Below, one piece after another: positions 24,355 through 34,579 of a stretch of DNA of 64,000 nt. Position numbers and translations under genes: made by a program. The notes beneath the pieces were generated by a model, which had not been told where the DNA came from, made no database searches, and saw nothing but the letters and a program-made list of their open reading frames with translations. The stretch's first letter is position 1; each line of letters begins with the position of its first letter. This stretch comes from Hyperoplus lanceolatus (lineage: Eukaryota; Chordata; Actinopteri; Uranoscopiformes; Ammodytidae): the NCBI GenBank assembly GCA_026929865.2, contig CM049400.1, forward strand, positions 28,967,501 to 29,031,500. The letters are read 5' to 3'.

Positions 24355-26845
24355 GGCACACATCATCTGCAGAACAACTCCCACCCACTAACCCTCACCT
24401 CTCGTATCGAGAAAACATAATTCAATTTCTGCCACGGCCAACGTATCACTTCTCAATAGGAAGTAAATAACTCTTTCACTATCAATACTATTTCCCTCCG
24501 ATGCAACACATTAGTTACTGTCACTTGGTAGGGCGGCAGGTTATTTGTCAAACAGCTGGTTCATGAATGCTTTTGGGTGAGGCTGTATTCCTTGATTGGG
24601 TTTCAAAGTGAAAAGGGGGCAAAGAGACTTGACAGCTCATATCAACATTAAAGAACAAATGATGAAGGATCTTACATCACCCGTGCAATTACACACACCT
24701 CAACCTAACAGGAATGTATTCATCTTCCTGCAAACAGGTGCCTTCGATGGTGTCAACTTGTTAAGAGTGCTAGGGAAACAATGCAAGTGTTTCAACACAG
24801 CACACACGTTACTGACTGTGGATCTAATGGACTCTTCCTGTGATCTGTAGCTTGTATCAACATGCAGGGAAACTGGGGTAATCTTGCTGTCGGATGTTTC
24901 TCATCACACTCCCTGCAACCAGCATACTTGGACATTTAGTCTCATTAGACCAATGCAGTGCTCACTGTAACTTGCCACGCTTTGTCACCAGCAGACAAAA
25001 TAATTGGTGGTATAAATTAAAGTCTGCTTACTGTCGTACCGTCACACCGGCACACTTCGCTGTTCTCTAGGGTGAATGAACACACAGGGCAGCTTCGCAC
25101 GTGTACCTTTACACATTTGTTCATCAATAAAAACTCAAATATTCAACTATCCACAGCTCTAAGTTAGCTGGGGGAATCCCTGGATGAAGCATTATAAGAA
25201 TGTGAAGGTTCCTATTTAACTTCTGTTTCTTTTTATGGTAACTTTTTCTAGGTCGTGGCACATTTTTCCTTAGAATCTACAGCCTACAAACAATATACAG
25301 TACGGTTTCCTAATCCAAATGTGCACCTTTTTGTAAACAGAAAGTTAGACACGGTGGTAGTGATATACTGAATACATATACAGTTAAAAACGTCGTATAC
25401 ACTGACAGGAGATTCCAGTGACACTGGGTATGAGACAATTGCTCGACATCTCTGTCTTTCTCTCGCAACTGTATATTTGACCATGATGAGAATACGCAAA
25501 GCATGCTGGGCTGAATGTAGACTTTTATTTGTCCGTTTCTCACTATGCAGGTAAGTGAGTGAGATATACACACAGAGATATTGTTTAGTTTTTTGCAACG
25601 TATAGTGAGAATTAAAACGTTCAAATCATTTTCAGTGGATTAGCAGACTATATGTACACAGGATTTACGCAATTGTAATTTGCGATACATACTGTATGCA
25701 CTAGTAAACAAATAACATGTCAGACAAACCTTGAATGTTTGCCTGTGCCAATAATGAAAAGTTAAAAAGAGAGCATCCTTAAATGTGTTCAAGAAATCTC
25801 TGTGGGTGTCCTGACACAGAAATGGATTTTATTTTCCTTTCTCCACAAGCTGATAATAATAACTTGGCTTGATATAAATAATTTATTGTCCAACCGGGGT
25901 AAGGCTGTGAAACTATTCCGACTGAACAGCTTGGGTAATTTTTTCATCGACATCAATAATAACTGCACCAGAATTGATTTCTTCGGGTACATTTTTCAGA
26001 ATATTGGGCCTTGATTAGTGTCAATTACAAGATGATAATTTCACACTGTCTATTAAAAGAACTTTAATCTATAAACACGGTATTGGAGCACAGTAAATGG
26101 AATTGATTGGCTGGAATTTGAATAAATAATAGGATAGAAAGAAATGTCATTTTGAGAAATGTGTAATTCCATACTGTTGTATTTTCATATCCGGAATTCA
26201 AGTCCTAAGTAATGTTTAATGGCTTGCTCAACTGGGGCACAGAACGTCAGGTTTCATGAACACTCAGATGAATTCATTGTTCTCAGTGTTTATTAACCAT
26301 TAAAACATTTTTTTTATTAAAATTACTCAAAACTAGTCATACCATGTGCCAGCATCAATACAAATGTGACCGCACGTCCCTTCAGAACATAAACATCCAA
26401 AGAGGAAATGCACTTTACATCTGACCTTTTGAGGTTAGTTCCAGGCAGTAGTCATAACGCAAATAACACACTAAGTACAGCTATTTTCAGCAGCAACACA
26501 AAGTTAGTGGACATCTGTGAGATCAGTGTTTTTTCGTACATGGTCCCTGACAAGCAAAACAAAAAAATAAATACATAACAACAAAGGGAACAGACAACTA
26601 CCTTCCTTATTTGTGACATAGCAGGCAGCATAGGCACTGTAGTCGTGGTGTCAGGGGAATAGAGCAAATTGTAGGATCAGCCCCAAACAAAGGAGAGCGC
26701 TTGACAACAAAAACCAATACAAATGCCACATGATGCGCATCATAGATTTGGAGATGTCTTCCGTAGGCAGGCTGAAAGGGACAAATCACACATTTTGCAC
26801 AAGGCAGCAAGGTCATGCCGGAGACAAGACAGAAATTATAATGTT
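24355..26845. other. Unannotated background, no gene seen
   Basis: Short frames only. No inverted repeats, RT motifs or tRNA boxes were recognised. Confidence 0.5.
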
Positions 26846-26849
26846 TTGC

Positions 26850-26872
26850 GTGTGTGTGTGTGTGTGTGTGTG
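26850..26872. repeat. Short (TG)n microsatellite
   Basis: A TG run of about 23 bp. Confidence 0.9.
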
Positions 26873-26874
26873 CA

Positions 26875-28325
26875 GATGTGGCTCTGAGGTATGGGGGCGC
26901 ATTAATCAGGTTCACGGAAATAGAATAGTTTGCTCCTGTGTAATAGAACATGATGCATTCAGCGGTGGCAAGGCGGGTCATGATGGAAATAAATGTCTTC
27001 TGCTTTTCCTTTCTTCTTGAAAGGCAGTCAGGCAGGCAAACAAATCACGAGTACACAACAGATTCCTGTGTTGATTGAGCTGCACCCCTTAACTATGGCA
27101 TAGGTTATCAAGAAACAGTAAAACAAACTGGTAAAAAGAGTAACCAATCTAGCTTGCATTTTTCTCTGCAATGGCTCACCTTCACACAAACGTGTTGTGA
27201 GAATAGTTTGACCAATGTGTCCAAAGATTGAAATTGGTCTAACACACAGGGTTCAGTCATGATCGTGAGTGACAAGTATGAACAGCATGGCACAGGGACC
27301 TAAAAAGCAGACATATGGCCACATAACTACCAGATAATAAGCCAGATCAAATTGACAACAGCCCATGTGTTCCCAGACCGATATGCCCTGTAAAAGTGTC
27401 CTTGACCTTGAGCAAATCCGACAGGCTCATTTATTGTAAATCAGGCCTGATAACAACATCAGCCAAATGTCAGAAACAAGATGAGCATAATCAAAACCAT
27501 GTGCCAAGAAATCTTGGTGAAAGTAATAAAAATGCCTATCCGTATTACTGAAATGTTCAGTGTTCGGAGATGGCTTTCGATTTGGTTTTACAGTAGACTT
27601 CGACATTTATTTCCATTTCCTTTTGTCATTGTTGTTTTTTACTCAGTTTTTCAAAATTGTGCTTAAGCATCTTTCCCATGAATATATAACCCTACATTTC
27701 ATCTAAAACTGCATCTTCTGTGTATGTAGTGCTCTACCCACTGTACACTATTTCTCATCTGCTGAAGGCATCAATATTTGATGTAGATTCAGCCACTAAA
27801 CCACAACGGTCAACCTTGGATGAAGCTCAGGAGTATTATCTTTGATAGTGTAGTACGCCCACCAATACATGGGCCGGGAGTTAAACCTTCACAGGAGGGA
27901 CTAGCTGCTCCCCCTTCAGCCCAACATCTATTCTCAAACTCTCTCCATAAATCCTTCAAAACTGCCAGGACTCAGACTCTTTAACAGCTCTACTCAATTC
28001 AATGAAGCTGAACTTGTTTGATAAACTTTGAACTTTGAAATAATTCTAAAAAAAGACATCCCATTGCCTACTGTGACTGTTCATTAACTTAGCAAACACA
28101 ATGACGTCATACCGTCAGTTCATCTGGGAAAGCTCCTAGTAGAAATAATTGCAAAAGCCATTTCATATTTAAGATTAATGACTATTGAATATCCATTTGG
28201 AGGACCATTAAAACATACATCATCAGCAATGGTGATTAATTTCCAGGGACATTTTAATATCAGTTCAGAATAATGAGGTTTGTGCCACAAACACACACAC
28301 TACCCCCTAAGACCCCAACCCCCCA
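26875..28325. other. Unannotated background, no gene seen
   Basis: No gene is recognised. The end of the block 27830-28045 (TTTGATAAACTTTGAACTTTGAA) looks like a worn retroelement tail, but no coding motif supports it. Confidence 0.4.

Positions 28326-28328
<3 letters not shown>

Positions 28329-28380
<52 letters not shown>
28329..28380. repeat. (CA)n microsatellite
   Basis: A pure CA run of about 52 bp. The Cys/Val-rich minus-strand frame over it is an artefact. Confidence 0.97.
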
Positions 28381-28385
<5 letters not shown>

Positions 28386-28722
28386 GGAAAACATTATGTA
28401 TTTGCATTTCTGCTCCCGCTGAGTGTCACTGAGTGTGTTGACATTCAACCAGATAATACTTCAAATCCCGGTTATGCTCTTATTAGAGGCAAGCTTTCAT
28501 GTATCATCATATTCCGTTCGCAAACACCCCTGTGTACATGAATATACTGCCTGTTTCCATGGAAACAGCCATGGCAAAAACAACAGCAAACATAGTGTTC
28601 AAATGCGTACATCACAGGCCAGCCTTGAAGGTACCTTTGTATTCCAGGAATCTTCCCTCTATGTAAATAAGCACTATTCTAAAGCCTACATGGTTGCTTA
28701 TATCTAGTTTTATGATACATTT

Positions 28723-29389
28723 CTATGGGGCTATTGTATCAAAATGTTTGCAAATGCGTATTTAGATCTGTGTGCGTATACAGTTTTGTATACAGCGTAT
28801 ACAGTGTCCGTTAGCACTATTCGCCTTCTGTCTCCACGACACCTCCATGCATATGGGTTCATAGCCAAAGCTCTGTTTACATCCGGTTTAGGGATTTTCA
28901 AAATAAGAGTCCTGCCACTGTAACACATTGACCAATCAACGTGTCTGTCTTTTCACACGTGACTTTTGCTACACCACGTGACTTTTGCTACAGTTCTTCC
29001 ATGGCTTTGTAAAAAGAGATTTGTAAAAAGACTTAGTCTATTTGAGCTTTTAGAACCACAATTAATATAATTTACAGATGTGTCTACACACAGAACCGTG
29101 TACACACACAAATCTTTGTGTGCATGCACAAAACCATTTGCAGACACACAAATCTGTGCACACACGCACAAAACCATATGCAGACACACAAATCTGTGCA
29201 CACACGCACAAAACCATTTGCAGATACACACATCTGTGCACACACACACAAAACCATTTTCAGACACACACATTTATGCACACACGCACAAAACCATTTA
29301 CACACAAATCTGATTACAGACACACAAAACTGTATACGCACACAGATCTAAATACGCATTTGCAAACGTTTTGATACAATAATAGCCCA
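28723..29389. mobile_element. 667-bp TIR element with internal minisatellite
   Basis: The segments 28736-28789 and 29324-29377 are inverted copies over 54 bp with a single mismatch (key text GTTTGCAAATGCGTATTTAG and GATCTGTGTGCGTATACAG). Beyond them both ends carry GGCTATT with a 3-bp difference in spacing. The flanks ATACATTT at 28715-28722 and 29390-29397 form a perfect 8-bp duplication. The interior has a 19-bp tandem duplication (CACGTGACTTTTGCTACAN, 28958-28994) and a 40-bp-unit minisatellite. There is no transposase. An 8-bp TSD fits hAT-derived MITEs, although the terminal bases are not a classical hAT end. Confidence 0.8.
29107..29306. repeat. 40-bp minisatellite, about five units
   Basis: Units start at 29107, 29147, 29187, 29227 and 29267. 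The core is CACAAATCTGTGCACACACG, then CACAAAACCATTTGCAGACA. Degenerate further copies extend toward the right TIR. The unit's CATTTGCAGAC resembles CATTTGCAAAC in the TIR, so the array may have grown from the element's own subterminal sequence. Long frames on both strands here follow the repeat period and are not genes. Confidence 0.92.
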
Positions 29390-29640
29390 ATACATTTCAG
29401 CCTACATGTTCTGTGATAAACTGATACACACAACAATGTGTTGACTTAGACTTTGTATGTGTGCTTCAGTAAGAATGCACAGCTGGTGTGTATTCAAAAC
29501 AATGGTAACGGAACACTTTAACCACAAGCTGCAGCCCCCCCCACCCCCACCCCAAATCCCTTTACATGATAGAAATATGGCCCCTGCATCCTTTGGAAAG
29601 CTGACCTTGGATTCTTGCTTAGCAGCAAGGATTAGAGCAA

Positions 29641-29677
29641 ATCTTCCCCAAACACACATTTTGTGTTTGGGGAAGAT
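29641..29677. repeat. Perfect 16-bp-stem hairpin
   Basis: ATCTTCCCCAAACACA (29641-29656) and its exact inverse complement (29662-29677) flank a 5-nt loop CATTT. No extension of pairing was seen outside the stem, and no T-run follows. Confidence 0.9.
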
Positions 29678-29679
29678 CT

Positions 29680-30700
29680 GGGCCTACTTTGCTTCCGCTT
29701 CATTTCCAAAAGGAAAAGAAAGGCTACTTTTGAACCGCAATCTTTGGCTATTGACAGAAAGAGAAAATACTCTGCAAGGGGGGTGATTTTACTCTTATCA
29801 TTTTTTTGTGTACAAAGTAGGTCGAGCTGAAAGGCAAGGAAACTTAGTGACTTAGTTCTTTGGGAAAATAAAAAGACTCAAAAAGTCGAGCTAACTCTTT
29901 GTCAATGTGACCCCCGTAAATTAATTAACCTTTGTTTTTCAAGCTTCTTAGCTGTCTGGCACTGCCATGGCTGCCTGTTTGTGTTAAGAATGACTTAAGC
30001 AAACCTTGCATATTAATTAACTGCTTTTAAACTAAATCTGGTACATTGTCTAAAGCTGTGTTGGCTTTAAATAAGAGATTTCTCTTCCATTTGAGTAAAT
30101 GAGGCATTAAAAACCTCAATCTGGACCAGATGTTAGCATTGAATGGGCGTACAAGAATGACCATAATTGTAAACAATGGCAACAAATAACAAAAACAAAC
30201 AAACACTGCAGATTTTTTGTTATGGACCTCGACTGTGAGCATGTTCTTTAATCTCAATCTGGACAGTGTGAACGCTGCACACCCAACACCAAACCAGGGA
30301 AACCAAAATGAATGTAACCTTTGGAAGGCTACAACAACTGTAATCTATTTTAAGTCTAAGATGAAATGATATATACAGTTTATATGGAAGAAAAATAAAT
30401 GTTGTTAAATAAAAAGAAATCTCACAGTAGAAAACATGTTCCCCTTGAAGTGGGGTCTGAACTTGGGTAATTGGGATGGGAGATATATGTTCACACCGAC
30501 TCCTTACCTGCCAAACCCTGCCAGTAGTGTTATGGCAGTTCGTTGTTAGACCATTAAACCGCACTGCATGAACAGGCTTTGGAACATCTCATAATCACTG
30601 GCGCACCCTTTACTCTGAGCACAAATGCGGATCTGCCTCAATTACCTTTTTACACATTGGAGAGCTGGTTGAACATCTCCTCTGAATGTGTTGGACATTA
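29680..30700. other. Unannotated background, no gene seen
   Basis: No recognisable gene or repeat between the hairpin and the piggyBac-like left end. Confidence 0.5.
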
Positions 30701-30702
30701 TT

Positions 30703-31894
30703 CCTTCCTCTTGTGTTAGGGTCGCCAACGACCCGTTTTGGATTTCAAATGCATAAAAGAACCACTTACATTTTGTTTATTGCATCAAGATTTCTTGACT
30801 TTGTCAGGACCTCTATTTCAACAAAATAAAAAAAATAAAAAATGTTTTACTTCATTATAAAATGCTCTGGTGGAAATTATAACACTGGTGGTGTTAGGGT
30901 CGTTTTCGACCCGGTTATAGAATAAGATGTAAAAAACAATAACTAGAGCCAAAACTGAAATCCTAAGTGCACTGTCAGCCAACACAATGACAGTCAGCTC
31001 CTCTCCCAATCATGTGAGCTCTGTAGAGGTTTTCTTTTTGACTTGTTTTCCCCTTATACCTGCATAAAAGTGAAACAAACAGACAGGCATATCCAGACAT
31101 GTGAGGTCAATTCAGTATAGAGTTGATGACTTGCAGAGTGCACATCTCCTATTTGCAGTATTAAAAAATGAGGAGATATACAGTGAGCCAAGTTCTGGAT
31201 CATGTTTTTGGTGAAAATAGCCACCTGATTCTAAAAATAAGAGGTGTCAGGTCTGCCGAAGCACTAAGGACAGAAAGATAAAAGTATTGTGCTTTACCTG
31301 CAATAAATATGTCTGCAAAGAACACCGAAAGTGTTGCTCTTTGCCACACATCTGAACACACAACCAAACATATGCACACAGAGACTTTTACTCTGTTTTT
31401 TGTACTAGTTTTGGTTTTCATTGTGTGTTTGTATAATGCTGAAATAAAAGTTGTTTTGCAGTTTTCTGAAATAAATATTTATGGGTCGTAATTGACCAAT
31501 AACACCATAGTTGTTAAAAAAGTCAATAATATTAGTATGAAAAAATAAATAAAACAAATGCAATTAAGAAATGTGTTCTCATTCCCCTCAGGAATAATCA
31601 GGTAACACAACAACCAAATATTTATTTATATGATTCTCTTGAGGTTCATTTTACCATTTTTTTTTATTGAAATTGAGGCGCATACTGACAAAAAAAAGGC
31701 CCAGCCGCCTACACCAAAAATATTAAAAAACTATATTTTCATGGATAAGGAAGCCTAACAAGATAACCAAGAGATGAGAAACAAACTAGATGATAGATAA
31801 TTGTTTTTAGTGTTTTTTACAGCTGATTTCAGACACGGGTCGAAACCGACCCGCTAACACCATGGATGGTAGCAGAAAGTTAACAGGAGGAAGG
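30703..31894 (+). mobile_element. piggyBac-like DNA transposon, internally deleted
   Basis: The left end starts CCTTCCTCTTGTGTTAGGGT and the right end, inverted, starts CCTTCCTCCTGTTAAC. The right flank is TTAA (31895-31898), the piggyBac target; the left flank is TATT, presumably mutated. Three GGGTCG...CGACCC inverted repeats lie near the ends (30719-30734, 30897-30912 and 31836-31853), a layout I recall from teleost piggyBac families. A plus-strand cysteine-rich finger at 31221-31355 matches the C-terminal domain of piggyBac transposase. The catalytic DDD domain is missing, so the copy is non-autonomous. Confidence 0.82.
31221..31355 (+). pseudogene. piggyBac transposase C-terminal cysteine-rich domain
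   Basis: The frame reads PPDSKNKRCQVC, then VLCFTCNKYVCKEHRKCC, and stops at TGA 31353-31355. The spacing is C-x2-C-x11-C-x2-C-x4-C-x2-H-x2-C-C, the cross-brace zinc finger at the C-terminus of piggyBac transposases that binds the TIRs. Upstream in the same frame are a TGA and a TAG (31218-31220), before which 31120-31210 stays open and could be earlier transposase sequence. The RNase H-like catalytic core is not recognisable. The finger itself is undamaged, which dates the deletion of the rest as comparatively recent or reflects chance. Confidence 0.8.
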
Positions 31895-31899
31895 TTAAG

Positions 31900-32855
31900 T
31901 TTCTCCTATATATATGCACTGATTTCACTGTTCGCCCAAAAACCCAAGCAGAAAAAATAAGGACAGCGAAAGGCCCTTGATACCAGACCTTGTATTCAGC
32001 ACACACTCGGTGAAAGCTTATGACATCTGCGTCTAGAATACTGCAACAGGAATAAACCTTGGCAACACACGTATATTTAATGCCTACGGCAAGGTCTCAA
32101 ATTAAATATTTGTATTTGGTTCTGAGGTTAGATAAGGAAATGTTCTTTTGTGTTTTAAAGGGTGGAGACGTGGCACCCTGGGTAACATGCTTGCATATCA
32201 AGTGCCCAAAGACTTCAACAGAAACACACACCTTATGACAAACAAACATGCTCCATTCATCTATCAAGTCAACTAGGTACATGGGTACAGAAAACAAGTG
32301 GTGATTGCTGGTAATGCTGAAAAAACATATTATACTTGCTGTCTTTGTTTCCCCATCAACGTGAACCAAAACTCACTCTGCGAGAACCTGACACTATAGC
32401 CGTCAGAATTCAATTTGTCAAAACAGCGTCGACTGTCAGTCCAGGCAGGTAAATCTTGTAAAGTGTTTTGCTCTGAGAACTCAAGACTGTGCTTACAAGG
32501 ATTCTCCAATAACACCGATGAAATTTACAGTGCAGCTTAATTGATTTCGCTCGTGGAAAGATATCCTTTGGTGATATCAGATTATAATTATCTACCTTTG
32601 ACAACTCGTATTGAAAACTGTTGGGTCCAAATAGAGGCAAATTGTCTCTAATTAGACAAAGAACAATTCGCTGCTCCAAAGCACCAGAAACCAATTATGT
32701 TGCTGGTACTGAAAATACAACAGCTGCTTCACACTCAGGTGTTCTTCGAGGAGAAAATCACAAATTTCCAATCAATCAAATACAGTTGGGTTGTCGAGCG
32801 TGTACAGATAAATCATGCCCTCAAGAATTGACAGGTCAGATATTCGAAATGCAGC
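31900..32855. other. Unannotated background, no gene seen
   Basis: Short frames on both strands without domain resemblance. Confidence 0.45.
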
Positions 32856-32859
32856 CTCA

Positions 32860-33470
32860 GTGATGAAATCATGGTTGTGGACTTCAGGAATCTGGGTGTA
32901 TCCTTGGATGAACAAATGCCTCGTAATGCTAACATTGCTGCAAAAAAAATTGCATTGCGAAAATCTTGTAATGACCCAAGTTCTCACAAACTACACCACT
33001 GCTCCCATCCTGCACTGGTACTCCTCTACAGTGCTGCGGCCAATCTTACATCCAGGACATGGTCAAAGCATTGGCCTCAGCCCCTTCATTATGCTCTGAT
33101 TCTGACATACAGCTATACTCTCTCACTACGAGCAGGGCCCAACTACTGCCCAACACAATCTGGTGTAACAAGCTCCCCATCAACAACAGGACAACAGAAA
33201 CTCTACTGATCTCTCGTCGCGGACTAAAAACTAATCTGTTCAGGAAGCCCCTTGGATCATGAAAATAGAAAAAAAATAGAAACCTCTCTTCTGTAATGTT
33301 TCTTGAAGCAGCTTTGCCTAAATTATATTGATGTACTCGCAGGGTTCTTGTTATTTTTGGGTTGCACCCGGCCTTAGAGGATGAATGCACTTGTAGTAAG
33401 TCCCTTTAGATACAAGTGTCAGCTAGTGGAATAGAATGTAAAACAAAATCACAACATTGGTGAAATCAGG
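32860..33470 (+). repeat. Degenerate non-LTR retrotransposon 3' remnant (tentative)
   Basis: The text VVDFRNLGVSLDEQMPRNAN at 32872-32931 recalls the LGVxxDxxLxxxxHI region after LINE RT domains. A patch at 33187-33262 reads ETLLISRRGLKTNLFRKPLG, like a LINE C-terminus (LKTxLF). The tail around 33390-33440 (AGTAAGTCCCTTTAGATACA, then AGTGTCAGCTAGTGGAATAG) looks like the worn fish LINE 3' UTR motif GTCGCTTTGGATAAAAGCGT. The frame is broken several times. The identification is from recalled consensus only. Confidence 0.42.
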
Positions 33471-33898
33471 CATACTTCCTCAGCTATACATAAATTAAGC
33501 CACTGCCATTCCCACACATTATCTAAATGTCAGTTTGGTGCATCTCAGTGTTATGTTTTACTTTGTATTCCTTCCCTGTGGTGTCGACATGGATGCAGTT
33601 CTGCGCTGTTCAGAAGTCAAAGGTCAAGTTGTGAAGGGGTTCGTATGCAAGGTGAAGTGCAAACCATCGAACAAGAGCATTTCTCATTAGGGCTCCTCAC
33701 TGAGAGGTGTCCTTTCATTGTTTTTATGCAAATGATGAATCATTTCCTGATGCTGTACATGGCAGTAATCCTGTGCTGCTGAATATATGTATAATCTGCA
33801 CTCAAGCACAAAAGGTTTTGATATGTTCTGTAAAACTGGAAACTGATGGGCTTCAACATGAAGCAATGAATATATGTCATTTTTGATCATTTAATTTG

Positions 33899-34575
33899 AC
33901 TAGTGCAGTGCCCGTAGGAAGCAGGTAAACAAAGAAAGATATTAGACAGTACATTTGGCCGCTATCATTGATGGCTAATTTTTACACTGTTACACTGAAC
34001 TATGCTATAGAGTAGGGCAACATTCCTTAGTGTATTGTGTAAAGATAACCACAAACTAATTCCATGTGTTTTGTTAAGTGAAATGAAACAGAAAATGTTA
34101 TTAATTAATTAGGCCTAAGTGTTGAAGCCTAAAGAATAATCGAGCTGTACAGGTGTTACTTATACAATCTGATATTATGGTACCCTGCAAACTGCCATCC
34201 ATACTGCACAATGCACTCAAACTTACAATCAGTTAGTTGCCTATAGTAAATGGCTGCACTGTGTATAAAAGGAGGCTATGCTGCACGCCAAGACAACATT
34301 GTCAACCCCATCACCATTACTGTTAGGTATTTGAAAGCTAAGACAGAGTTTGGATAACTGTCAATTAACGTTAACGTGCAGTTAACACAGCAGTCAGCTG
34401 TGTGTGTGTGTATAAATATGATAACTTTTACAACTTCAAAATGAAGGATAAAGGATGCACACCTTTGTGCTGTGTGCAAGCAATATCCGGAAGCTCATGC
34501 CGATCTGACTAAAACTCAGAGAGATATGCGAGCCACAGACAGACAGATGTTTCTTGCTTTATAGATAGATAATTT
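33899..34575. repeat. Possible RTE-type short retroelement (tentative)
   Basis: The block opens CTAGTGCAGTGCCCGTAGGA and closes near CACAGACAGACAGATGTTTC, then TTGCTTTATAGATAGATA. Such a start and such a tail occur together in short fish retroelements with RTE-like 3' ends, as I recall. No coding part, no TSD and no second copy in this window to confirm it. Confidence 0.3.
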
Positions 34576-34579
34576 GATA

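Noticed and set aside
28953..29374. Several overlapping frames on both strands with a repeating His/Thr or Cys/Val pattern
   Set aside because: The 40-bp minisatellite stays open in several frames at once. Openness on both strands shows it is the repeat, not selection.
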